Notes: generated by a model from the letters alone, not told the origin. A stretch of 64,000 nt of DNA from Amycolatopsis rubida (GCF_900115345.1 NZ_FOWC01000002.1:930001-994000), one strand, 5' to 3'; shown: positions 1-9,727, counted from the first letter of the stretch. Made by a program: numbers and translations.

Positions 1-747
1 GGCCGCGTCGGAGCGGCGCAGGATCAGGGTGTCGACCGCGGCCGGCTTTTCCCAGTACCGGTCGTTGCGCTGGAGCGTCGCTTCGCCGCGGGCGGTGTCG
101 ATCGTTTTGATCGCGAACGGTCCGGCTACCGCGGGGAAGCTCGTCGCGAGGGCGTTCGTCCAGCCGCCGGGCGAGTCCTTGAGCAGGTGCTGCGGCAGCA
201 GGTTGTCGAACAGCGTCTGCCAGGCCGGGTACGGCTTGCTGAAGGTGACCTCGACGCCCTTGCCGCCGTCGCGGGATTCGATGTCCGAGATCAGCCGGTA
301 CCCGGCCGGGTCGATCACGCCGGGATTCGTCTTCATCGCGTTGGCGAGATAGATGAAGTCCTCGGTGGCGATCGGAGCGCCGTCGGACCACGAGGCGTCC
401 GGGCGGATGACGTACTTGACCGTGAACGGCACCTGCGAGACGACCTCGGCCGAGACCATCAGCGTCTTGTCGAGCGTGCGCGTGCCGTCGTCGGACTGGC
501 GGAACACCGAGGGCAGCAGCAGCTGCGACAGCGCCGTGGTGATCGTCGAGGAGTCCGCGATGCTGTGCGGGTTGTAGCCGCCGACCACGTCGTCCACGCC
601 GACCACGATCTGCGAGAGCGACGCCGCGCTGGTCGTGCTCGACGGCGGGGCCGACGTGACCACCGGGGGCGGCGGGGTGTTCGAACACGCGGCGAGCAGT
701 ACTCCCGCCAGCGCCAGCACCGGCGCTAGCCGGCGTCCGAATCGCAC
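1..747 (-). CDS. lpqW: LpqW-like lipoprotein, solute-binding protein family 5 (C-terminus beyond window)
   Basis: The visible 249 residues start at a GTG with an AGGAGGA ribosome site just upstream. An N-terminal lipoprotein signal has lipobox LLAAC, which puts the lipidated Cys at about residue 21. A Pro/Ser/Thr-rich linker follows, then the N-terminal lobe of an oligopeptide-binding (SBP_bac_5) fold, with the stretch SWSDGAPIATEDF typical of that family. It should be anchored on the outer face of the membrane. In M. tuberculosis the typA neighbour is lpqW (Rv1166), an SBP-like lipoprotein tied to phosphatidylinositol mannoside and lipomannan synthesis rather than uptake. The position beside typA supports that assignment over a plain peptide-binding protein. 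The gene runs off the window, so full length is unknown. Confidence 0.8.
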   Translation of the reverse strand, partial: MRFGRRLAPVLALAGVLLAACSNTPPPPVVTSAPPSSTTSAASLSQIVVGVDDVVGGYNPHSIADSSTITTALSQLLLPSVFRQSDDGTRTLDKTLMVSAEVVSQVPFTVKYVIRPDASWSDGAPIATEDFIYLANAMKTNPGVIDPAGYRLISDIESRDGGKGVEVTFSKPYPAWQTLFDNLLPQHLLKDSPGGWTNALATSFPAVAGPFAIKTIDTARGEATLQRNDRYWEKPAAVDTLILRRSDAA

Positions 748-913
748 GCTCGTCCTCCTGAAAGTTCCCGCCGCGCTCCGTGGTCCGAGCGGACATGCTG
801 CCATGCCAGGGCGGGGGCCGGCATCGAGATTCCCACATCGGCCGCCGCTCCGTGACATCGGAGCGGGTACCGCCATAAGAGTGGACGCGCGAACCACCGT
901 CGCGGTTCACGCG

Positions 914-947
914 AAAGGGCGCCTCCCGGGAACGGGAGGCGCCCTTT
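914..947 (-). terminator. Symmetric intrinsic terminator after typA
   Basis: A perfect 12-base stem (GGGCGCCTCCCG with CGGGAGGCGCCC) is flanked by AAA on the left and TTTT on the right. It can therefore terminate in both directions. It lies just past the typA stop and separates typA transcripts from the lpqW-like gene on the same strand. Confidence 0.8.
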
Positions 948-962
948 TCACCTGCGAGAGGT

Positions 963-2894
<1,932 letters not shown>

Positions 2895-3057
2895 GCGAAG
2901 ACTCCTGAACTCGAAAGAAAGGCGGGTGGCGCCGCGCGGCGAAGAAGAGATCACGGGCTCCGGGCACTGAGACCGGCTCTCGCTGACCGGCTTTGGCCAC
3001 ACGCGGACTTCAATCAGGATACCTGTTGGGTTGGTGTGAGGAGCGCCACGCCCTATC

Positions 3058-3076
3058 ATCGGTTAGGCTCACCTAA
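3058..3076 (+). promoter_or_regulatory. Candidate IdeR/DtxR iron box
   Basis: The 19 bases from 3058 match the classical iron box TTAGGTTAGGCTAACCTAA at 16 positions by my alignment, and contain the near-palindrome TTAGGCTCACCTAA. The site is 41 bases upstream of the GTG of the small Cys/Lys-rich gene and in the intergenic space shared with typA. IdeR with iron would be expected to repress from such a site. No regulator binding has been shown here. Confidence 0.6.
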
Positions 3077-3116
3077 CGTTTCAGGTGTTTTCGGCGGCCG
3101 GTTTGAGGAGTGCGCG

Positions 3117-3275
3117 GTGGGGAAGAAGCACGCGGACGATCCTCGGGCTGTGGTGCGGAAGCTGATGAAGGCCGGGAAGGTCAAGAAGAAGTGCTGCCGG
3201 TCGGAGGATCGGTGCAAGAAGTGTCCGGTTTTGGCGTTGAAGAAGGCCAAGAAGCAGGTGGCTAAGGCTGCTTGA
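3117..3275 (+). CDS. Small Cys/Lys-rich basic protein, unknown function
   Basis: 52 residues, starting at a GTG with GAGGAG six bases upstream. About a third of the residues are Lys or Arg. A compact CCx5Cx2C cluster lies at residues 26-36 (C26, C27, C33, C36, core CCRSEDRCKKC). Four closely spaced cysteines could bind a metal or nucleic acid, but I recognise no named domain. There is no signal peptide or membrane segment, so it should be cytoplasmic. It appears monocistronic behind a candidate iron box, so iron-starvation induction is the natural hypothesis. Codon use fits the surroundings (third-position G/C), which supports a real gene despite its size. Confidence 0.6.
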   Translation: MGKKHADDPRAVVRKLMKAGKVKKKCCRSEDRCKKCPVLALKKAKKQVAKAA

Positions 3276-3361
3276 CGGTCTTGTTCGGCGGCTCGTCGCC
3301 TGGCGGCGACATTGCGCCCGGGGTCGCGGGGCGCCCCGAAGCTTGATTGTGCTGACGGTCT

Positions 3362-3406
3362 GAGGGTGCTTGTCAAGGCGGGAAAGATGCCTTGACAAGC
3401 ACCCTC
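3362..3406. repeat. Long perfect intergenic hairpin
   Basis: An 18-base perfect stem (GAGGGTGCTTGTCAAGGC with its exact complement) encloses a 9-base loop, between the small gene ending at 3275 and the convergent YciI gene ending at 3563. There is no T-tract. It resembles in size and position the hairpins at 5013-5058 and 53952-53995 and may serve as a shared terminator. The rest of 3276-3562 shows nothing else I can support. Confidence 0.6.
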
Positions 3407-3562
3407 GGACCGCATTTCGGCTTCGTATCGGGGTGCGGGGGCGGTATGGATGCACCGTTCACTGGGTGCACCGGCTGCGGTTTCGCGAGCGGGGCCAGCG
3501 GACCGCCGAGGGACCCCGCTCGGACCCGTTGCTGGCCGTGAGGGTGGCCCGCACGGAATTCG

Positions 3563-3865
3563 CTAGTTGTTGTCCAGGAGTTCGTTCACCAGGTTCAGTT
3601 CGGGGGCTGTCCTGGTGGGCTGGAAGTGGATGATTTCGTAGGTGGCCAGCTGGCCGATCGCGAACGGGTCGGTGGCCAGGATCGCGTCCAGCTGCGCGCG
3701 CTCCATGGGGCGGGTGATCACCACGCCGCCGGTGCGGGGGCGTTGGCCGCCGGAGGCCAGGAAGTGGCCGTCTTCGTACTGCTTCGTGAGCCACTCGTTG
3801 TGAGCGGGGAGGGCGCGGTCGATTTCCGCCAGCGGAACGATGTACGTGAGCACGACGACGAACAT
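3563..3865 (-). CDS. YciI family protein
   Basis: 100 residues, the usual length for a stand-alone YCII-related domain, a small dimeric ferredoxin-like fold. The family signatures are visible: a conserved His in LPAHNEWL near residue 25, the F-x-A-S-G-G turn (FLASGG), and DPFAIGQLATYEIIHF near the end. Members are proposed to act as small enzymes or accessory factors, but a substrate is rarely known. The gene is divergent from the trpS leader: its ATG at 3865 lies about 35 bases from the leader ATG, so the two promoters overlap. No specific role can be given. Confidence 0.85.
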   Translation of the reverse strand: MFVVVLTYIVPLAEIDRALPAHNEWLTKQYEDGHFLASGGQRPRTGGVVITRPMERAQLDAILATDPFAIGQLATYEIIHFQPTRTAPELNLVNELLDNN

Positions 3866-3899
3866 GGTTCGAACCGTAGTCCGGTGCTAGGCTCGTCGC

Positions 3900-3959
3900 A
3901 TGCGTTTTCAGAGCACTCAGTGGTGGCCGCCGGTTGGCGGCCCTGAAGCTCTGCGCTGA
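3900..3959 (+). CDS. Trp leader peptide of the trpS attenuator
   Basis: A 19-residue reading frame (MRFQSTQWWPPVGGPEALR) ends 82 bases before trpS and has two consecutive Trp codons at 3921-3926. These abut the first strand of the attenuator hairpin set. This is the hallmark of ribosome-mediated transcription attenuation: low charged tRNA-Trp stalls the ribosome on TGGTGG. A TAGGCT sequence at 3888-3893 fits a -10 element and would start the transcript at or near the ATG, so the message may be leaderless; no ribosome site is visible. The assignment rests on codon content, position and the fit with the hairpins. Confidence 0.85.
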   Translation: MRFQSTQWWPPVGGPEALR

Positions 3960-3997
3960 AAAATCAGCGAAGGCCGCCCCGGTGGGCGGCTTTTTTT
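3921..3997 (+). promoter_or_regulatory. Tryptophan attenuator (strands 1-4) controlling trpS
   Basis: Four complementary strands are readable. Strand 1 is GGCCGCC at 3925-3931, strand 2 GGCGGCC at 3936-3942, strand 3 GGCCGCC at 3972-3978, and strand 4 GGGCGGC at 3984-3990, followed by seven T. Strands 1 and 3 are identical, so strand 2 can pair with either. A ribosome stalled on the two Trp codons covers strand 1 and frees strand 2 to pair with strand 3 (antiterminator). Otherwise 1:2 and 3:4 form and the terminator stops transcription. The same logic is reported for auxiliary tryptophanyl-tRNA synthetase genes in Streptomyces. Confidence 0.85.
3973..3997 (+). terminator. Attenuator terminator before trpS
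   Basis: GCCGCCC (3973-3979) pairs with GGGCGGC (3984-3990) across a CGGT loop, followed by TTTTTTT. This intrinsic terminator lies 45 bases before the trpS start and is the terminating hairpin of the trp attenuator. Confidence 0.9.
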
Positions 3998-4041
3998 GTG
4001 CCTGCTCCCGGGGTCCCGACATCCAAGGGAGAGGAAGACCC

Positions 4042-5007
4042 ATGGTCCAGCTGTCCGGTATCACTCCGTCTGGGCACGTTCAGCTCGGCAACCACCTCGG
4101 CGCGTTGCGGCGCTGGGCTGCTGAAGGCGGGCCGGACGATCTGTATTTCGTGTCCGACCTGCATGCGATGACGACCGCGCACAATCCGGCGAAGTTGCGG
4201 TCCTTGGCGACGGAGCAGCTTGCCGTGCTGGTGGCCGCCGGGATCGCGCCGGAGCGGGTGTTCGTGCAGTCCGATCTTGCCCGGGAGCTGGGTGCGCTGA
4301 CGTGGGTTTTGGAGTGCACCTGCTCGTACGGCGAGGCGGCGCGGATGATCCAGTTCAAGGAGAAATCCAAGGGGCAGGCCGGGGTACGGCTCAGTTTGCT
4401 GACCTATCCGGTGTTGATGGCGGCCGACATCTTGTTGCAAGGGGCGGATGAAGTGCCGGTCGGCGAGGATCAGCGGCAGCATGTCGAGTTGGCTCGCACG
4501 CTTGCCCGGCGGTTCAACTCCACGTACGGCGAGGTGTTCGTCGTTCCGGAGGCGACGTTGCCGCCTGCTGGGGCGCGGGTGAAGGACCTGGCTGAGCCGA
4601 CGCGGAAGATGTCCAAGTCCGCACAGGATTCCGCGGGCGTCGTGTTCGTGCTGGACGAGCCGGATCAGGTTCGGCGCAAGATTCGCAAGGCGCGTACGGA
4701 CGGTGATTCGATACCGGTTTACGACCCGGAGAATCGGCCGGGGATCTCGAATTTGCTGGAGATCCTGGCTGCTTGCGTGGGCGGTGAGCCGCCGGAGCTG
4801 GCCGAGAAGTACCCGTCGTACGGCGTGCTCAAGGACGCTGTCGCGGATGCGGTGATCGAGGAGTTGCGTCCGATCCGGGAGGGCACGCGCGCGTTGCTGG
4901 ACGACGTCGCTGAGCTGGAACGGGTTCGCAAGGCGGGAGCGGAACGGGCGATCGATCGCAGTGCGCACCGGGTGTCGGCGGCCTTGCGGATGGTGGGGGC
5001 TGCGTGA
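4042..5007 (+). CDS. trpS: Tryptophan--tRNA ligase, attenuator-controlled (probably auxiliary type)
   Basis: 321 residues, a normal length for bacterial TrpRS, which charges tRNA-Trp with tryptophan using ATP. The class I HIGH-type motif is seen as PSGHVQLGN near residue 9 and the KMSKS loop at about 189-193. The start at 4042 follows GGGAGAGGAAG. Upstream sits a complete ribosome-mediated attenuator with a WW leader peptide, so expression should rise when charged tRNA-Trp falls. In Streptomyces such regulation marks the second, indolmycin-resistant TrpRS. That makes an auxiliary, antibiotic-tolerant enzyme likely here, but whether the genome also has a housekeeping trpS cannot be seen in this window. 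Confidence 0.92.
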   Translation: MVQLSGITPSGHVQLGNHLGALRRWAAEGGPDDLYFVSDLHAMTTAHNPAKLRSLATEQLAVLVAAGIAPERVFVQSDLARELGALTWVLECTCSYGEAARMIQFKEKSKGQAGVRLSLLTYPVLMAADILLQGADEVPVGEDQRQHVELARTLARRFNSTYGEVFVVPEATLPPAGARVKDLAEPTRKMSKSAQDSAGVVFVLDEPDQVRRKIRKARTDGDSIPVYDPENRPGISNLLEILAACVGGEPPELAEKYPSYGVLKDAVADAVIEELRPIREGTRALLDDVAELERVRKAGAERAIDRSAHRVSAALRMVGAA

Positions 5008-5012
5008 GGGGG

Positions 5013-5058
5013 CTCGTGAGCGCTGAGCACGGTTCTAACCGTGCTCAGCACTCACGAG
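5013..5058. terminator. Long hairpin between convergent trpS and Nudix gene
   Basis: A 22-base stem with one mismatch (left arm begins CTCGTGAGCGCTGAGCACGG) closes on a 2-base loop. It starts 5 bases after the trpS stop, and the Nudix gene's TAG stop falls in the loop. It is probably a bidirectional terminator. The CTCGTGAG tip and CACGGTT near the loop recur in the hairpin at 53952-53995. Confidence 0.7.
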
Positions 5059-5436
5059 ACCATGCAGCGCCGGCAGCAGATCCCGGTCCGCCGGAAGCCA
5101 GTCCAGCTCGTCCAGTTCGTCGCACCCCACCCAGCGCAGCGCGGTGTGCTCGACCGCGCGCGGCTCGTCACCGGGAGACAGCAGCGCGGCCGCATACACG
5201 CGCAGGACTTTTCCGCCCGGCAGCGGGATTTCCGGGCCGACCCGGTCGCCGACGGTGACCACCACGTCCAGTTCCTCATGGCATTCCCTGGCCAGCGCGA
5301 AGGCCTCGGTCTCGCCCTCCTCGACGCGCCCGCCCGGCAGTTCCCACTGGCCTGCGTGATGCGGCGGCCAAGCCCGTTGCTGGGCAAGAAGCTTGCCGTC
5401 GCGCACCAGTGCCGCCCCGACGATGACCGCGTCCAT
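5035..5436 (-). CDS. Nudix hydrolase (MutT-like)
   Basis: 133 residues, one Nudix domain. The Nudix box is complete: G-x5-E-x7-REC-x-EE-L, read as GRVEEGE...RECHEELDV near residues 40-60, which supplies the metal-binding Glu residues. The family cleaves nucleoside diphosphate-X compounds; the length and N-terminus (VIVGAALVRDGKLLAQQRAW) resemble MutT/CTP-pyrophosphohydrolase-type sanitising enzymes, but the substrate is not determined by sequence. The last codons run through the right arm of the intergenic hairpin and the TAG is in its loop, so the C-terminal residues GLVSAEHG are effectively encoded by the hairpin. The start ATG at 5436 lies 23 bases after the histidine kinase stop. Confidence 0.9.
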   Translation of the reverse strand: MDAVIVGAALVRDGKLLAQQRAWPPHHAGQWELPGGRVEEGETEAFALARECHEELDVVVTVGDRVGPEIPLPGGKVLRVYAAALLSPGDEPRAVEHTALRWVGCDELDELDWLPADRDLLPALHGLVSAEHG

Positions 5437-5459
5437 GCGCTCAGTCTCCCCCACCGGAT

Positions 5460-6785
5460 TCACCGGTCCGCGCCCGCCCGCCAGGTGACCTCGAACCGCG
5501 CGCCGCCGTCGGGCGACTCGCCTACCCGCACCTGACCGCCTCGGCGGCGGACTGTTTCGGCGACCATCGCCAGGCCCAGCCCGGTTCCGCCGGACGAGCG
5601 CGCCCGGTCGTCGGACACCCGGTAGAACCGGTCGAACACCTTGCTCCGGTGCTCGGGCGCGATGCCGGGACCGTCGTCGTCCACCACGACCCGCACCTTC
5701 GAGCGCGAGGCCAGCACGGACACCACGATCTGCCCGGACGCGTACCGGCAGGCGTTGCGCAGCAGGTTGTCCAGCACCAGCTCGACCTCCTGGTGCGCCG
5801 CCGACGCCCAGGCCTGCGCGACTCCGCTGCTCACGCGTGTGTCCGGTGCTCCGGACGGCAGCCGGCGCACCGCCGCGCGGACCTCGGACACCACCTCGAC
5901 CGGTTCCGCGGGCGGCACCTCGCCAGCGTCGGAACGTGCGAGCGCGAGCAGGCCGTCGAGCAGGCCGGACAGTCGTTCGGACTCTTCGAGGATGTCCGAG
6001 AGCGTCTCCTGCGACAGTTCCGGATCGGGATTCGTCACGGCCACCTCGGCCTGCACCCGGATCGACGCGACCGGTGACCGCAGCTCGTGCGCCGCGTCGC
6101 CGGTGAACCTGCGCAGCCGCTGGCTGACCTCTTCCTGGCGTTCGAGCAGCGCGTTGAATTCCTCGGCCAGCGCGCGCATTTCGTCGTGCGACGTCGGCAG
6201 CGGCAGCCGGGAACCCGGCGGCAGCGCGCGCACCAGCCCGCGCATCCGCGCCACCGGCCGCAGCGCGAGCCGGACGACCAGCCAGGTCGCCAGGCCTGCC
6301 ACCAGCGCGCCGACCAGCGCGACCACGACCAGCCACAGCCCGCCGTAATGCACCGCGGCGGCGAAGCCGACCAGCCCGGCCCCGGCGACGACCAGCCGCT
6401 GGCTGCCATTCGGCGTGCTGACCACCTGGCCGCGCCAGCGGGATCCGTCCGACTGCACCGGCACACCCGCCTTGAGCTGCGAGATCTCGTGGCCGGTCAG
6501 CTTGGGCCGCGCCTGGCCGTCCGCCGGATTCCCGGCGATGTCCAGCACCCGCACCAAAACCGGGTCCGCCGAGGTGAGCGAAGTCCCGGCGGAAACCGCG
6601 CCGGCCGCCGGGACGAGCGCGGCGGACAGCTCCTTGTCGACCGAATCAGTGAGCAGCGGGTCGAGCTTGTTCGCCGCCAGCGCGGCGAGGCCCAGCAGGC
6701 AGCCGAGGGTGATCGCCGCGGCCAGCACGGTGATCCGGACCTGCAGCGAACGGCGGCTCCACCACGACGACGGCGAGCCGGTCAC
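5460..6785 (-). CDS. Two-component sensor histidine kinase
   Basis: 441 residues. A first membrane helix at about 15-38, an extracytoplasmic sensor stretch to about 145, a second helix at about 148-172, then HAMP. The dimerisation domain has the phospho-acceptor H-box GDAAHELRSP (His233) and the catalytic ATP domain has N-box LDNLLRNACRY, G1 DDGPGIAPEH and G2 GGTGLGLAM. It should autophosphorylate and pass the phosphate to the response regulator encoded just upstream. The GTG start at 6785 overlaps the regulator's stop (GTGA), so the two are translationally coupled. The signal sensed is unknown; the divergent LolA-like/ABC-2 operon suggests an envelope signal. Confidence 0.95.
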   Translation of the reverse strand: MTGSPSSWWSRRSLQVRITVLAAAITLGCLLGLAALAANKLDPLLTDSVDKELSAALVPAAGAVSAGTSLTSADPVLVRVLDIAGNPADGQARPKLTGHEISQLKAGVPVQSDGSRWRGQVVSTPNGSQRLVVAGAGLVGFAAAVHYGGLWLVVVALVGALVAGLATWLVVRLALRPVARMRGLVRALPPGSRLPLPTSHDEMRALAEEFNALLERQEEVSQRLRRFTGDAAHELRSPVASIRVQAEVAVTNPDPELSQETLSDILEESERLSGLLDGLLALARSDAGEVPPAEPVEVVSEVRAAVRRLPSGAPDTRVSSGVAQAWASAAHQEVELVLDNLLRNACRYASGQIVVSVLASRSKVRVVVDDDGPGIAPEHRSKVFDRFYRVSDDRARSSGGTGLGLAMVAETVRRRGGQVRVGESPDGGARFEVTWRAGADR

Positions 6786-7492
6786 ATGACCTCGTCGAGC
6801 TGGTCGTCGGAGGCGAGATAGCCGTGCCCGCGCACCGTCCGCAGGATCGAGCCCGCGCCGACCGCGTCGAGCTTGCGCCGCACGTAACCCACATACACCT
6901 CAACGAGATTCCGCGTGACGGCCTGCTCCTCGCCCCACACCGCGCGCAGCAGCTCGTCCTTCGTCACGACCGTCCCCGCGCGCCCGACTAGTACCTCCAG
7001 CAAGCCGAATTCGCGCGGGCTCAACGGCACTTCCCGGCCGTCCCAGTGCACCTGCCGCAGCGCCCGGTCGACCTCCAGCGCACCGAGTTTCAGCGCGCCG
7101 CGCGAGGCGTCCGGCCCGGCACGGCGCAGCACCGCCCGCACCTGCGCGACCAGCACGACGAACGAGAACGGCTTCACGAGGTAACCGTCGGCACCGAGGT
7201 CGAGGCCGTCTGCCTGGTCGATCTCGCCGTCCTTCGCCGACACCAGCAGCACCGGCGTGGTCACGTTCTCCGCGCGCAGCCGTTCCAGCACGCGATAGCC
7301 GGACAGGCCGGGCAGCATGATGTCCAGCAGCACAACGTCGAACGAGCCGGTGCGCGCGAGCTGCAGCCCGGTCGGCCCGTCCGCGGCGGTGACCACGTCC
7401 ATGTCCTCCGCGCGCAGGCCGCGCTGCAGCGCCTTGCGCACACCAGGTTCGTCGTCGACCACCAGCACCCGAGGTTTCACGATCCTCATCAT
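6782..7492 (-). CDS. OmpR-family response regulator
   Basis: 236 residues. Receiver domain with acidic pocket VVDDEP, phospho-acceptor Asp57 in LLDIMLPG and Lys in VKPF, then a winged-helix DNA-binding domain (about 130-230) with REFGLLEVL and VRGHGYL, typical of OmpR/PhoB. It is first in a two-gene operon with the kinase. The start has two adjacent ATG codons (7492, 7489). Its promoter faces the LolA-like operon, and three TCTCAG repeats with helical phasing lie between, a plausible binding site for this protein and hence for control of both sides. Confidence 0.95.
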   Translation of the reverse strand: MMRIVKPRVLVVDDEPGVRKALQRGLRAEDMDVVTAADGPTGLQLARTGSFDVVLLDIMLPGLSGYRVLERLRAENVTTPVLLVSAKDGEIDQADGLDLGADGYLVKPFSFVVLVAQVRAVLRRAGPDASRGALKLGALEVDRALRQVHWDGREVPLSPREFGLLEVLVGRAGTVVTKDELLRAVWGEEQAVTRNLVEVYVGYVRRKLDAVGAGSILRTVRGHGYLASDDQLDEVM

Positions 7493-7520
7493 GGCCGGTT
7501 TGTGCAGTTGACGCGCGTAC

Positions 7521-7569
7521 TCTCAGTGCCATCTCAGCTGAACGGGCCGAACATTCAGGGGTATCTCAG
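7521..7569. promoter_or_regulatory. Phased TCTCAG repeats between two-component system and LolA/ABC operon
   Basis: TCTCAG occurs at 7521, 7532 and 7564. The first two are 11 bases apart and the third is 32 bases further, so all lie on about the same face of the helix. Direct repeats at 11-base spacing are the normal target form of OmpR-family regulators, and the adjacent gene encodes one. Binding is inferred. Confidence 0.45.
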
Positions 7570-7637
7570 CCTCGGCGGGGGAACGTCTGCACCGGGAGCC
7601 GGGCCCACCAGAGCCCGGGAACACAGGGAGAGACGAG

Positions 7638-8726
7638 ATGGATCCGAAGAAGAAGGCCATCACCGCGGCCGTCGTCGGCACCGCGCTCGGCGTGGGCGGA
7701 CTGGTCGTGGTGGCAATGCCTGCCTCGGCGGGGGACGCGCCGAAGCTGCCTCAGGTCAGCGCGGAGGAACTGGTCCAGTCGGTGGTCACCGCCAAGCCGG
7801 CGCCGTTCGACGGCACGGTCACGGTGAGCAATGACCTCGGCCTGCCGAAGATGGCGACCGGCGCGGTCCCGGGGGCGAGCGCGCTGGGCATCGACTCGGC
7901 GCAGGTGTTCAGCGACGGCGCGGGCAAGACGAAGGTGTCGCTCACCAAGGGGCAGGCGCAGGAGACGATCATCCACAACGGCAACACCGTGTGGGACTAC
8001 GACTCCAAGACCAACAGCGCGACCAAGACGACGGTCCCGGCGGACGTCGCGACCAAGCACGCACCGGTCGAGGGCAAGACCGCCGACCCGTCCACGGCGG
8101 CCAAGGAACTGCTCGCCAAGGTGCGCGAGAGCAGCAACGTCGCGGTCGACGGCACGGCCACGGTCGCCGACCGGCCGGCGTACGAGCTGGTCCTCACGCC
8201 GAAGCCGACCGAGCGCACGCTGCTGCGCGAGATCCGCGTCGCGGTCGACTCGCAGACCCGGATGCCGCTGCGGCTTTCGGTGCTGAGCAACGGAACCACC
8301 GCCCCGGCGCTGGAGCTGGCGTTCAGCAAGATCGAGTTCGCCGGCCAGTCGGCCGACCTGTTCGCCTTCTCCCCGCCCAAGGGCGCGAAGGTGACCGAGA
8401 AGCAGGCCAAGATCGACGACCGCGACAAGGCGCTCGCGAACGAGGCCAAGCAGGCCACCAAGCTCGTCGGCGACGGCTGGGACACCGTCGTCACCGGCAA
8501 GGTGCCCGCGGACCTGATGAAGCCGAAGCAGGCACAGGGCGACGAAAAGGGCGGCGCGGACGTGCAGAAGATGCTGAGCCGGTTCGCCAAGCGGGTCAAC
8601 GGCCCGTGGGGCAGCGGCTACCTCTTCACCACGAAGGTGGGCGGCGCGGTGCTGACCGACGACGGCCGGTTCGCCGCCGGCGCGGTCCCGGAGCAGGTCC
8701 TCTACGAAGCGCTGGGCGCCAAGTGA
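7638..8726 (+). CDS. LolA-like exported protein
   Basis: 362 residues with an N-terminal signal/anchor (lysines, then a hydrophobic run to about residue 30, ASA-type cleavage). The body matches actinobacterial proteins annotated as outer-membrane lipoprotein carrier LolA-like or RseB/MucB-like, which have a lipid-binding half-barrel: repeats of the form DGTVTVSNDLG and NTVWDYDSKTN, and the Leu-rich strand RMPLRLSVL. In Gram-positives the role is not lipoprotein transfer to an outer membrane; envelope lipid or stress functions are guesses. The start follows GGGAGAGACGAG. Its TGA overlaps the GTG of the ABC ATPase gene, so it forms one operon with the exporter, facing the two-component system. 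Confidence 0.8.
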   Translation: MDPKKKAITAAVVGTALGVGGLVVVAMPASAGDAPKLPQVSAEELVQSVVTAKPAPFDGTVTVSNDLGLPKMATGAVPGASALGIDSAQVFSDGAGKTKVSLTKGQAQETIIHNGNTVWDYDSKTNSATKTTVPADVATKHAPVEGKTADPSTAAKELLAKVRESSNVAVDGTATVADRPAYELVLTPKPTERTLLREIRVAVDSQTRMPLRLSVLSNGTTAPALELAFSKIEFAGQSADLFAFSPPKGAKVTEKQAKIDDRDKALANEAKQATKLVGDGWDTVVTGKVPADLMKPKQAQGDEKGGADVQKMLSRFAKRVNGPWGSGYLFTTKVGGAVLTDDGRFAAGAVPEQVLYEALGAK

Positions 8727-9727
8727 CCAGCACCGCGGTCGAAACCGGGGCGGGCGTCTCCGAGGAGGCGCCCGCCCCGGCGGTCCCGCTGGCCGCGCGC
8801 ACCCGAGGGGTGCGCAAGGTCTACCGCAGCACGGTCGCGGTGGACCACGTGGACCTGGACGTGCCCGAAGGCGCCGTTCTCGGCATGCTCGGGCCCAACG
8901 GTTCGGGCAAGACGACCACGATCCGGATGCTGCTCGGGCTCGTCCGCCCGACCGCGGGCGAGGTCGAACTGCTCGGCCGGAAGATGCCGGAGGAATCCGC
9001 GCACGCGCTGCCGGACGTCGGCGCGCTGGTCGAGGGGCCGGGCTTCCACCCCTTCCTTTCCGGACGCGACAACCTGCTGCGGTTCGCCGCGGCCGAACCG
9101 CGGCTGGCGTCGCCCGCGATCCCCGGCGCGGTCGATGCCGCGCTGGACCGGGTCGGGCTGTCGGTCGCCGCGCGCCGCCGGTACAAGGGCTATTCGCTCG
9201 GCATGAAACAGCGGCTCGGCTTGGCGAGCGCGCTGCTGGTGCCGCGCCGGATGGTCGTGCTCGACGAACCCACCAACGGGCTGGATCCGGCGGGTACCAG
9301 GGAGATCCGCCGGATCATCGCCGAACTGCACGCGGACGGCGTGACTGTGGTGGTTTCGTCGCACCTGCTCGCTGAGGTCGAAGCGACCTGTACGCACGTG
9401 GCGGTGTTGCAGTCCGGCACGGTGGTCGCGCAAGGCGAGCTGTCCGACCTGCTGGAGTCGGGAAACGCCGCGCTGCTGGTGCGCACCCCGGACGCCGAGC
9501 ACGCGGTGGAAACGTTGCGGGAGAACCGGATCGGGGCGCGGCTGACCCCGGACGGCGTCCGCGCCGACCTCACCGCCACGCCCGCGCCGCGAGTGCTGCA
9601 GGTCCTCGTGCAAGCGGGGGTCGAGGTGCACGAGGCGACCCGGGCGCGGACCGGGCTGGAGGACCTGTTCGCGCGGCTGACCGAAGGGGAATCGGCGGCC
9701 GGCGACGAATCCGAGGGGGACGCATGA
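8723..9727 (+). CDS. ABC-2 exporter ATP-binding protein
   Basis: 334 residues. One nucleotide-binding domain: Walker A GPNGSGKTTT near 58, signature region YSLGMKQRLGLA, Walker B VVLDEPTNGLD and switch His in SSHLLAE, followed by a C-terminal extension typical of DrrA/CcmA-type exporters. It energises the permease encoded next. The start GTG is inside the stop of the LolA-like gene and its own stop overlaps the permease ATG (ATGA), so the three genes are translationally coupled. The substrate is unknown; a lipid or antibiotic-like molecule is common for this class. Confidence 0.93.
   Translation: MTSTAVETGAGVSEEAPAPAVPLAARTRGVRKVYRSTVAVDHVDLDVPEGAVLGMLGPNGSGKTTTIRMLLGLVRPTAGEVELLGRKMPEESAHALPDVGALVEGPGFHPFLSGRDNLLRFAAAEPRLASPAIPGAVDAALDRVGLSVAARRRYKGYSLGMKQRLGLASALLVPRRMVVLDEPTNGLDPAGTREIRRIIAELHADGVTVVVSSHLLAEVEATCTHVAVLQSGTVVAQGELSDLLESGNAALLVRTPDAEHAVETLRENRIGARLTPDGVRADLTATPAPRVLQVLVQAGVEVHEATRARTGLEDLFARLTEGESAAGDESEGDA

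Noticed and set aside
7991..8722. Plus-strand frame continuing upstream of the ABC ATPase
   Set aside because: Overlaps the LolA-like gene; Arg/Gly-rich shadow. The ATPase starts at GTG 8723.
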